A stretch of DNA of 64,000 nt from Gammaproteobacteria bacterium CG11_big_fil_rev_8_21_14_0_20_46_22. Its GTDB lineage: Bacteria; Pseudomonadota; Gammaproteobacteria; UBA12402. Made by a program: the position numbers and the translations under genes. Position 1 is the stretch's first letter; the number at the start of each line of letters is the position of its first letter. The notes beneath the pieces are model-generated. The model was not told the DNA's origin, searched no databases, and was given only the letters and a program-made list of their open reading frames with translations. The stretch lies in the NCBI GenBank assembly GCA_002796245.1, contig PCWT01000054.1, positions 3,516-67,515 of the forward strand. The letters run 5' to 3'. Positions 45,192 to 52,608 of this stretch are shown one piece after another.

Positions 45192-46382
45192 TTACAACCC
45201 TAAATCGCCGCCACTCGCCAACATTAAGCCTTGTCGCAAGGCCGACTGCATCAGCGCCTCTTCACCCAAGCGCTCGGCCGACAAAGCCAATACCAAATAT
45301 GCCTCGGGCGTTTTCTCTAAACGTAAACTTTTCTCTGCATAGGTTTTTGTGATCGCCCAGGCTTTTGCATGAAAAGCAACAACAGCAATTGTGCAATATA
45401 AAGCCGGGCTTGCGGTTTGTTTTTTACTCCAGCCGTCGACCATATCCAGCTGGCGATCGGGATCTTCCAAGCGCACGCGCGCAAACAAACGCAACAACGC
45501 ATCGTCCCACTCAGATTTCAACTCTTGGCTAATGAGTTTAGCCGCGCGATCATGCTGACCAAAATCAATTAAACGCGCAATATACGCTTGCACAATCGGT
45601 TTGCGAAGCTTGATGATTTTCGGTAAGTCTTTCCAAACCGTATCAATATCTTCAAGACTGGCATTGGCATCATTAATCACGTGCTTCACCGCATAATACG
45701 CTTGCTGATCCAGTTCATCTTGGTCAATCAAATGCTGCTTAGATAAATCTGGAATTAAGTCCAGCTGGCGACGCCAATTTTTGCAGGCCGCATGGTAACG
45801 ATAAATCAGCTTTTGCACTTGCTTGTGCTTGGCTGCGCTTTTTTTCAAGTCACGCAAGGTGAGCTTCAATTCATCAAGCTGATGATGCTCAAGCTGCAAT
45901 TGCGCACGCATTAAACCCACCGCCACAGCTTCGTTCTTATCGACCTTCAAAGCCTCATTTAAATAACGATCACGTCGATCGTACGCCAACTGCTCTTGCG
46001 CTGCGCGCGCGGCACTTAGATAATTCACCACAGGAATTGCACTGCTTTTCACACCTTTGATGAGCAAATTTTCAGCGGCTGACCAATCGCCTTCGTGTAA
46101 AGCCAACACACCATCGCTGGTTAAACTGTGGGCTTTCTTGCTGCGATGATCCTTGTGCCAACGACGGATAGACCCTGGCGTACCCAGAACACCAAACACA
46201 AAGCGCGCGATCATCCACAAAAGTATAATAATGATTGCAATGGCAATAATGAAAAACCAAATCGAGGTTTCCATGCTCCAGTCGCCATAGGCAAACATCA
46301 CATAACCTGGGTCACGCGAAAGATAGAGGCCCGCGATAATCGCAAGCACTAAAATCACGGCATAAATAACGACGCGCTTCAT
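45192..46382 (-). CDS. hemY: HemY, TPR membrane protein of the heme operon
   Basis: 396 residues. Two N-terminal membrane segments (about 4-20 and 40-67) are followed by a long TPR-like helical domain facing the cytosol or periplasm. The sequence LYLSRDPGYVMFAYGDWSMETSIWFF between the segments is the HemY_N signature. It is the partner of HemX in gammaproteobacteria; its exact role in tetrapyrrole synthesis remains unclear. Four-base overlap with hemX. Confidence 0.93.
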   Translation of the reverse strand: MKRVVIYAVILVLAIIAGLYLSRDPGYVMFAYGDWSMETSIWFFIIAIAIIIILLWMIARFVFGVLGTPGSIRRWHKDHRSKKAHSLTSDGVLALHEGDWSAAENLLIKGVKSSAIPVVNYLSAARAAQEQLAYDRRDRYLNEALKVDKNEAVAVGLMRAQLQLEHHQLDELKLTLRDLKKSAAKHKQVQKLIYRYHAACKNWRRQLDLIPDLSKQHLIDQDELDQQAYYAVKHVINDANASLEDIDTVWKDLPKIIKLRKPIVQAYIARLIDFGQHDRAAKLISQELKSEWDDALLRLFARVRLEDPDRQLDMVDGWSKKQTASPALYCTIAVVAFHAKAWAITKTYAEKSLRLEKTPEAYLVLALSAERLGEEALMQSALRQGLMLASGGDLGL

Positions 46383-47488
46383 GAAGCAACCCTCGTCGTC
46401 TCAGGCTTTTCAAAGCCCGTCATCACGGCTTTATTTTGCTCGGCCACGAGATTATTGAGCCCCACTAAAGCATCACGAATCGATGGCAATTTAGGGTCCA
46501 CATCCACCGCCTGAAGTTTTTCAATGGCTTGAATGATCGGCAAGGCTTGTGTTTGGTCATGATCAAAATAGCGCTGCAGCATTGAAACAATTTGCTTCAA
46601 GCTTTCTTGGTACAATACGCTGTTGCGCTGAACCAGCGCCCATTGGGCTTGCGAAAATAATAAGGATAAATTTTGCATCACCACATTATGCTCAGCACTC
46701 GACAACAAGGGCTCTATGGGTTGATCATGACGGCGCACGACAACCACCTTGCTCAAAGCATGCCACATGCCGTGAGCGAAGCTGCCTTTTTCAGCGGGGT
46801 TATTGGTTTTTAAGACATTATTATCTTTCTCTTTAAATTGATTGCGATAAATCGACAAGCCCATTGCCTGCTTTTGCAATGCGTTGAGTTGCATATAAAT
46901 ACCCGGAATATCGACTGACTTCACACCATTAAGACTGGCAATCGCATCAGCCAACTGCTGGCGAACCGGATAGACTTTCGGGTCTGACACGTTAGCCAAT
47001 CGCGCGTCAGCTGTTTTCAATAGCGCCACTGCGGTGGGAACATCGTGCGAAAAGCTTAAGGTGTAATTCGCTAATTGCACTAGGTGTTTAGCATCACTTA
47101 ACTGCCACAAACCCTGGCTTTGATGCGCCTTGCCCGCCAAAGCTTTCAAGGTTTGTTGCTCTGCTTGGCTGTTTTGCTGCGCTTGATCCAACTGCGCTTT
47201 CAAAGCCGCGATGGCTTGATTATTCGATACGACACTGGCTTCTAAGTTTTGCATCGCAGGGTTTGACGTTTTCGGCTTGGCCACGTGCTGCTCGGCCTGC
47301 CAGACATAAGCTGACGCTGCCAAGGCCACAACGGCGATCACAAAAGTAATCAATAAAATGACTTTAGAAAAAAAACCGGCTGTGGCACGCACAGGCTCAT
47401 CAGCCTGAACTTCTCCACGCTGCGGCACATCGCGCACCTCGTCTAGCGGCTTATCATCAAAATCCTCAGGGCTGGGCTTATCCGTCAC
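46379..47488 (-). CDS. hemX: HemX, putative uroporphyrinogen-III C-methyltransferase-like protein
   Basis: 369 residues: an acidic cytosolic start, one membrane segment (VILLITFVIAVVALAASAYVW, about 43-63), a coiled coil (about 80-120) and a periplasmic helical domain. LWQLSDAKHLVQLANYTLSF and the following DVPTAVALLKTADARLA are the family signature. Despite the historical label, no methyltransferase motif is visible. Coupled to hemY by ATGA overlap. hemC and hemD lie further upstream but are separated from hemX by an opposing aminotransferase gene. Confidence 0.92.
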   Translation of the reverse strand: MTDKPSPEDFDDKPLDEVRDVPQRGEVQADEPVRATAGFFSKVILLITFVIAVVALAASAYVWQAEQHVAKPKTSNPAMQNLEASVVSNNQAIAALKAQLDQAQQNSQAEQQTLKALAGKAHQSQGLWQLSDAKHLVQLANYTLSFSHDVPTAVALLKTADARLANVSDPKVYPVRQQLADAIASLNGVKSVDIPGIYMQLNALQKQAMGLSIYRNQFKEKDNNVLKTNNPAEKGSFAHGMWHALSKVVVVRRHDQPIEPLLSSAEHNVVMQNLSLLFSQAQWALVQRNSVLYQESLKQIVSMLQRYFDHDQTQALPIIQAIEKLQAVDVDPKLPSIRDALVGLNNLVAEQNKAVMTGFEKPETTRVAS

Positions 47489-47556
47489 GGGCTTTTCCTT
47501 AAACTTTCAGTGTTTTGCTAGCTTAGCATAGCGTTTGCGAAGGTCAAAGGCTTGGC

Positions 47557-47584
47557 TTGACTGCCCACCCGATATTGCTATGCT
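47557..47584 (+). promoter_or_regulatory. Predicted promoter of the aminotransferase
   Basis: TTGACT, 16 bases, TATGCT, 23 bases before the ATG at 47608, showing independent transcription against the direction of the hem genes. Confidence 0.55.
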
Positions 47585-47607
47585 CTGTTCAACATCAGGA
47601 GCGCGCG

Positions 47608-48675
47608 ATGATCCACCTAGTCCCAGGCCCGGTTGAGCCTACCGCTAACACACTGAAAGCCTACGCAAGCTTTCTCGGCTCACCGCGACTACAAACAGCA
47701 TTTTGGCAAGATTACAGCGCACTGGCCAATCACCTCCAAACGATCTGCCAAACGACAAACACGATGGCCATCATGACCGGTGAAGGGATGCTCGGCGTGC
47801 GGGCAGCCATGAAAAGTGCGATCACTGAAGGCAACAGGGTACTGTGCGTGGTCAATGGTCTTTATGGGGAAGGGATGGCCGAGATCGCCGAAGGCTTGGG
47901 CGCCGAGGTCACACGCGTAACATTTAGCGACACCGAATTTGACCGTGGATTGTTAATGCAGGCCATCGACCAGGCTCAACCGGATAGCATTTGTTGCGTG
48001 CACTGCGACACACCCACAGGCTTGCTCAATCCGCTAGAGCAAATTGCCAGCTTAAAAAAACAATTTGGCGTGGGGCTTTTAATCGTTGACGCAGTTTCAA
48101 GCATCGGCGCCACGCCCGTGAATGTAGATGCTAACGGTGTCGACATTCTCATTGGCGCAGGGCCAAAAGCCCTGGGCGGTAACACCGACGTCAGCTTTGT
48201 TGCCGTGAGCCCAGCCGCCTGGCATAACATCATCCGCCGCGATTATCGCTTAGGCTATGAGGCCTTACTGCCCTTTAAAGATGTGCAAAATGCAGAGCAA
48301 CTGCCCTACTTGCCTCATTGGCCAGGCATTGCTGCGCTACGCAGTGCTTGCGAAGACATTATCAACACAGGTTTAAATAAAACATACGAACGCCATCTGA
48401 TCGCGCGCGATTTTGTGTGCACAGAATTGGAGCGATGCGGCTTTAAGCTCTTTCAACCCGAGCGGGCACTGCGCTCACCCAGCGTGACCGCTGCGTATTT
48501 ACCCCATGGCATGAGCTGGCAAGATTTCAACACCGCACTGTGCAAAAAAGGCGTGCAGGTCGGACGTGGCGTGGGCGAACACGCGAACACGCTGTTTCGC
48601 ATCGGCCACATGGGCCCGCAAACAGACATGAAACGCTTGAAAAAAGCGATGAAAATTATTAGGACGTGCCTCTAA
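47608..48675 (+). CDS. Class V aminotransferase (serine/alanine-glyoxylate type)
   Basis: 355 residues from ATG 47608, with AGGAG seven bases upstream; an in-frame TTG start at 47557 overlaps the promoter. MIHLVPGPVEPT at the N-terminus, HCDTPTGLLNP, LLIVDAVSSIGATPVNVD (cofactor Asp) and GAGPKALGG (Schiff-base Lys) match the alanine-glyoxylate/serine-pyruvate aminotransferase family; phosphonate aminotransferases are a second possibility. It sits in reverse orientation between hemD and hemX. Confidence 0.85.
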   Translation: MIHLVPGPVEPTANTLKAYASFLGSPRLQTAFWQDYSALANHLQTICQTTNTMAIMTGEGMLGVRAAMKSAITEGNRVLCVVNGLYGEGMAEIAEGLGAEVTRVTFSDTEFDRGLLMQAIDQAQPDSICCVHCDTPTGLLNPLEQIASLKKQFGVGLLIVDAVSSIGATPVNVDANGVDILIGAGPKALGGNTDVSFVAVSPAAWHNIIRRDYRLGYEALLPFKDVQNAEQLPYLPHWPGIAALRSACEDIINTGLNKTYERHLIARDFVCTELERCGFKLFQPERALRSPSVTAAYLPHGMSWQDFNTALCKKGVQVGRGVGEHANTLFRIGHMGPQTDMKRLKKAMKIIRTCL

Positions 48676-48725
48676 ACTCATCACTGGGCTGCAAAACAAG
48701 CCAAATCGGTAAAAATAGAGGAAGC

Positions 48726-49424
48726 TTAAAACAGCGTTTTGATCTTATCTACCAAACAGTTTTCATCCATCGATCGCGATACATGAATGCTCGAAAAACC
48801 CAAACGAGTCGCCGCATCCGCAATTCGCTGGCTATAACACAATAAAGGTATTTGCTTACAGCACTCACGATACTCGGGCGAGGCGGCGGCCAAGGCAAAC
48901 ATCAAAACATCCACGCTAGGCACGACTAAAAGCTTAGCCGCAAGCTTGTCATCAAACGAGGCTTGCGTAGGCACTCGCTCATACACAGTGACAACATCAC
49001 ATACGATATTTTTCCGGGATAAATATTGCTCAATCACACCGCGGCCGTTTCTGCCCGTGAATAACGCCACGCGTTTCGCCTGCGGCAACACATCAGCCAA
49101 GGTCGCGAGCAAGCCTTCACTATCGGGGGTTTTAGCTAACAAAACATGCGAAACTTTTTCAGCTAAAACCTTCGCGGTGGCTTCACCCACGGCGATAAAC
49201 ACAGTGTCTTTCCAGTTGGCATCAGCCAGCAAGGTCTCGCCCTGCAACACAGCATTCACACTGGTGACCAAAACCGCTTCATGCGAAAGACTGGGAAGCT
49301 GCGTCGGTTTACACGGTTTGATATCGATAGCCTGAAAGGCTTGGGCAGAAATACCCGCCGCAGTTAAAGCATCCAAAAGGTTTTTCGCACGCAAAGGATC
49401 GCGCAAAACAATCACATCACTCAC
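48726..49424 (-). CDS. hemD: Uroporphyrinogen-III synthase
   Basis: Closes and rearranges hydroxymethylbilane to uroporphyrinogen III. The GTG at 49424 (VSDVIVLRDPLRAKNL) overlaps the hemC stop by eight bases and gives 232 residues, close to the usual ~245. Weakly conserved family; recognisable parts are VLVTSVNAV, FIAVGEATAKVL, KRVALFTGRNGRGVIEQYL and VVTVYERV. Longer in-frame starts would lie deep within hemC and are unlikely. Confidence 0.88.
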   Translation of the reverse strand: MSDVIVLRDPLRAKNLLDALTAAGISAQAFQAIDIKPCKPTQLPSLSHEAVLVTSVNAVLQGETLLADANWKDTVFIAVGEATAKVLAEKVSHVLLAKTPDSEGLLATLADVLPQAKRVALFTGRNGRGVIEQYLSRKNIVCDVVTVYERVPTQASFDDKLAAKLLVVPSVDVLMFALAAASPEYRECCKQIPLLCYSQRIADAATRLGFSSIHVSRSMDENCLVDKIKTLF

Positions 49425-50346
49425 GTGATACACCGAGACTGGCAAGTAATTCAAAGGCGCCTTTTGCAACCAACTCATCAGCCACACGCTGACCCAACAG
49501 CAGCGCATCAGATTCAGGTGCGCTATCTTCAACGCTAATCATACGCCCACCTTTGGCGTCGGCCACCAGGGCAATCATGCGCATCACGCCCTGCTCAATA
49601 ACCGCATGCGCAGCCAACGGCCAATGGCAATCGGCTTTCATGCGTGTAGACACTGCGCGCTCAGCGCTCACACAGGCTTGTGTGGCAGGATCATTTAAGG
49701 TGAGCAGACACTGCTGCATAAATTCATCACCGGTACGACATTGCACCGCTAAAACGCCTTGAGCAATCGCTGGAATAAAATCAGGTAACGATAAGACCTG
49801 CACGATACGGTCAGCCAAGCCCAAGCGTTGCAAACCTGCAGCAGCCAAAATAATGGCGTCAAAATCGCCAGCGTCTAAGCGGGCCAAACGGGTGTTCATA
49901 TTCCCGCGCAAAAAAGCCACACGGATATCCGGACGCTTGCGCAGTAATAAAGACTGACGACGCAAACTGGACGTGCCGACAACCGCCCCCTCGGGCAAAT
50001 CCATCAAAGATGCATGATTATTCGAAACAAAGGCATCAAAAGGATTTCCGCGCGGCAAAAAGGCCGGCACCGATAAACCCTCGGGCATCGCATAAGGTAA
50101 ATCCTTCGTAGAATGCACCGCAAAATCTGCTCGCCCCGATAACAAGGCTTGCTCAAGCTCTTTAACGAACAAGCCCTTACCACCAATTTTCGACAAGGAT
50201 TGATCAAGCTTTTTATCGCCCTCCGAAATAATAGGCAACAGTTCACAAGCAAGCTCAGGATGAAGACGCATCAACTCGTCGCACACCAGTTGCGTTTGGG
50301 CGAGCGCTAAGGGACTTTTACGTGTGGCGACTTTAAGCGTTCGCAT
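49417..50346 (-). CDS. hemC: Porphobilinogen deaminase (hydroxymethylbilane synthase)
   Basis: Polymerises four porphobilinogens. The ATG at 50346 (MRTLKVATRKSPLALAQTQL) gives 309 residues. Motifs: VHSTKDLPYAMPEG, VGTSSLRRQSLL, FLRGNMNTRLARLDAGDFDAI, and IAQGVLAVQCR. The cofactor-binding cysteine usually found in the C-terminal LxGGCxxP segment is not present: the corresponding ADCHWPLAAHAV reads ...DCHWPLAA, so the Cys may be the one in this DCHWP. It overlaps the acyltransferase gene by 14 bases. Confidence 0.95.
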   Translation of the reverse strand: MRTLKVATRKSPLALAQTQLVCDELMRLHPELACELLPIISEGDKKLDQSLSKIGGKGLFVKELEQALLSGRADFAVHSTKDLPYAMPEGLSVPAFLPRGNPFDAFVSNNHASLMDLPEGAVVGTSSLRRQSLLLRKRPDIRVAFLRGNMNTRLARLDAGDFDAIILAAAGLQRLGLADRIVQVLSLPDFIPAIAQGVLAVQCRTGDEFMQQCLLTLNDPATQACVSAERAVSTRMKADCHWPLAAHAVIEQGVMRMIALVADAKGGRMISVEDSAPESDALLLGQRVADELVAKGAFELLASLGVSRE

Positions 50347-51241
50347 CGCACTCTCGCTTAAGTGCCTCAAGGCGCGCATCTTTTTCGGCCCATTTTTCAT
50401 TTAACCACGCCTGAAAACGCACACGAAAATCACGGTCATTCGTATAGTCGCCGAGAATTTCAGCCGGAATGGGCTCGACTTTTACATTCACAATCACTTT
50501 TTTCACCTTCGCGCCGTACAATTCCCACATCGACGGCGGCTTGCCCCCGCAATACACAATATCCACATGCACCAATTTTTGAAGGCAACCTTGCATAGCA
50601 TTCACCGTAAACGCCACCCCGCCCGCTTTGGGCTTGAGCAAATGCTTGAACGGTGAGCCTTGGCGATGGGCTTTAGCCGGCGTAAAACGCGTACCTTCAA
50701 CGAAAGAAATAATACCAATAGGCTCACGACTAAAACGCTGGCACGCTTTTTGCGTGGTGAGCATGTCTTTGCCTTTGAGCTTAGGATTTTTCGCGATTTG
50801 CGATTTGGTGTAGCGCTTCATAAATGGGTAACCTGCCGCCCAGCAGTACTGACCCACCAGGGGAATCCATTTCAAACTGTTCTTCATAAAAAAGCGCAAC
50901 GGCGGAAAATCATGATCTAGCGCGTAATGGAGCATGACAATATCACTGAAACATTGGTGATTCGGGAAAATCAAATACCATTCTTTACGCGAAGACGCTT
51001 CAAGCCCCCTGACCTCACACTCCACGCCTGATAAATAACGCGCCACCGCACCGGAACTTGAGCCCCAACACATGGGCAAGTCATTAATAAAGCCTTGCAG
51101 GCAGCGGCGAAAGTACGGTACTGGCGTGATCATGCGCACGAGCATCAACAAAAAAGCAAACAAACTGACAAAAGCGCTTAACAGAATGAAAGCGCCCATA
51201 CCTAAGACGCTCAATATGGCACTCGGCAACCATCGACGCAT
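50333..51241 (-). CDS. Lysophospholipid acyltransferase (PlsC/YihG-like)
   Basis: 302 residues from ATG 51241; an in-frame GTG at 51280 is possible. Two N-terminal hydrophobic segments (about 5-40). The acyltransferase motifs are NHQCFSDIVMLH (NHx4D), PLRFFMKNSLKWIPLVG and SFVEGTRF (in place of PEGTR). This combination matches YihG-type inner-membrane 1-acylglycerol-3-phosphate acyltransferases. Position upstream of hemC and overlapping it is unusual. Confidence 0.87.
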   Translation of the reverse strand: MRRWLPSAILSVLGMGAFILLSAFVSLFAFLLMLVRMITPVPYFRRCLQGFINDLPMCWGSSSGAVARYLSGVECEVRGLEASSRKEWYLIFPNHQCFSDIVMLHYALDHDFPPLRFFMKNSLKWIPLVGQYCWAAGYPFMKRYTKSQIAKNPKLKGKDMLTTQKACQRFSREPIGIISFVEGTRFTPAKAHRQGSPFKHLLKPKAGGVAFTVNAMQGCLQKLVHVDIVYCGGKPPSMWELYGAKVKKVIVNVKVEPIPAEILGDYTNDRDFRVRFQAWLNEKWAEKDARLEALKRECDANA

Positions 51242-51288
51242 GACCCTACTCACTTTGACTGATTGATGTAACCGCCTCACTATACCGA

Positions 51289-51318
51289 TTGACCGAAGAA
51301 TAATCTAGGGCTTATACT
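51289..51318 (+). promoter_or_regulatory. Predicted promoter of ubiK (leaderless)
   Basis: TTGACC, 18 bases, TATACT, with only six bases between the -10 and the ATG. Transcription should start at the A of the ATG. No SD is present. Confidence 0.55.
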
Positions 51319-51324
51319 GCCAGC

Positions 51325-51546
51325 ATGAAACGAGACGACCTAGCCAAAAGCATTTTTGACAACATCACGCGTTACGTATCAAAAGATAAAACGCAGCATT
51401 TGTCTTCAGACCTTAAGCATTTAGCTGAAGATTTAGCAGAGCGTCTAATCCAGCGTTACGATCTCGTCACACGCGCCGAGTTCGAAACTCAAAAGAAAAT
51501 CTTAGATAAAGCCTTGAAGAAAATCGAAGCGCTTGAGAAAGCGTAG
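51325..51546 (+). CDS. ubiK: Ubiquinone biosynthesis accessory factor UbiK
   Basis: 73 residues, formerly YqiC/BMFP family. The C-terminal coiled coil with RAEFETQKKILDKALKKIEALEK is the family signature and drives trimer formation. UbiK acts with UbiJ in the soluble Ubi complex for aerobic ubiquinone synthesis. The other ubiquinone gene in this window is ubiC, 24 kb away. Followed by a dispersed repeat. Confidence 0.87.
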   Translation: MKRDDLAKSIFDNITRYVSKDKTQHLSSDLKHLAEDLAERLIQRYDLVTRAEFETQKKILDKALKKIEALEKA

Positions 51547-51555
51547 CGAGGAAAA

Positions 51556-51628
51556 CCCGGATTATCACGCCTTCGGCGTTCAATCCATATACAGGCTACA
51601 CTTCATCGCTAATGTCATTGCGAGCGAA
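51556..51628. repeat. Composite dispersed repeat, copy 3 (short)
   Basis: CCCGGATTATC, then a small hairpin (CGCCTTCGGCG), ATACAGGCTACACTTCATC, and GCTAATGTCATTGCGAGCGAA. It ends at the surA stop region and lacks the right half seen at 40303-40440. It fills the gap between the convergent ubiK and surA genes. Confidence 0.72.
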
Positions 51629-51630
51629 AA

Positions 51631-52602
51631 TCACATGATTTTAATGTACGCCTCAGCACGCAACTGCTGCAACCAGGTGGCCAGCGCATCTTGAAATTGC
51701 TGCTGAAACAGCATGTTCTTCACATCGTCTTCGCGTGCCTTGAGGCTCTTAGGCAACTGGGTATTGCGCATACCCAGCAATTTAATCAGGTGGAAACCAT
51801 TCGCCGCACGTAAGGGTCCTGCTACCTCACCCGGGTTCATCGTCACCACACGCTCAGCAAAAATACTCGGCATGTTCGCCAAGGTACGCCAGCCCATATC
51901 ACCGCCTTTCAAGGCATCTTGTGCATTAGAATGGCCCATAGCAATTTTCTTGAAGCTTGCACCTGCTTGGAGCTGCTTGAGCAAGGCTTGCGCTTTCTCG
52001 CGAGCCGCCGCCACTTCTGCGGGCGACGGTGTCGCAGGCAATGCCACCAAAATATCACCCACGTTATATTCAACTTTTTCAGACTGAATACGCTTTAAAA
52101 CATCATTCACTTCAGTTTGGCTAATGCTAATATGAGAAGCAACAAAGCTACCTTGAACCATCTGAATCAAAATTTCTTGGCCGATTTCTTTTCGAAACGA
52201 CGCAACCGTAAAGCCATTTTTTTCCATGCGCTTATACAGCTCACGCGTTGAAATATGATTTTGCTGTGCCACGCGCGTTAACGCCTGATTAATTTGTTCG
52301 CTAGAAACTTTTATGTGGTTTTCTTCAGCCAGCTGCAACTGCAAACTACGATTGATCAACTGATTAAGCACCTGCGTGCGCAACACACTGTCTGACGGCA
52401 ACTCTTTACCCTCGCCCGCGCTTTTAACACGAAGCTTTAGAAGATTAACGTGGCGATCGAGCTCAGCTTGAGTGATGACATCATTATTCACAATCGCAGC
52501 GACCTGGTTAATCACTTGTGATTTTGCAGAGGCCACACCTGGCAAGCAAACCAACAAGGCCAAGCACAAACCTAAAAAATAACGTAAGCCTGAAATTTTC
52601 AT
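51631..52602 (-). CDS. surA: Periplasmic chaperone SurA, single-parvulin form
   Basis: Outer-membrane-protein chaperone in the periplasm. 323 residues with a signal peptide (to about residue 26). The SurA N-terminal domain is clear (VNQVAAIVNNDVITQAELDRH; QVLNQLINRSLQLQLAE). One parvulin PPIase domain follows (about 170-275: VGDILVAL...ALKGGDMGWRTL...GFHLIKLL), then a C-terminal helix. E. coli SurA has 428 residues and two parvulin domains, so one is absent. Six bases downstream of lptD, the usual order; pdxA and ksgA do not follow. Confidence 0.93.
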   Translation of the reverse strand: MKISGLRYFLGLCLALLVCLPGVASAKSQVINQVAAIVNNDVITQAELDRHVNLLKLRVKSAGEGKELPSDSVLRTQVLNQLINRSLQLQLAEENHIKVSSEQINQALTRVAQQNHISTRELYKRMEKNGFTVASFRKEIGQEILIQMVQGSFVASHISISQTEVNDVLKRIQSEKVEYNVGDILVALPATPSPAEVAAAREKAQALLKQLQAGASFKKIAMGHSNAQDALKGGDMGWRTLANMPSIFAERVVTMNPGEVAGPLRAANGFHLIKLLGMRNTQLPKSLKAREDDVKNMLFQQQFQDALATWLQQLRAEAYIKIM

Positions 52603-52608
52603 GTGTTA

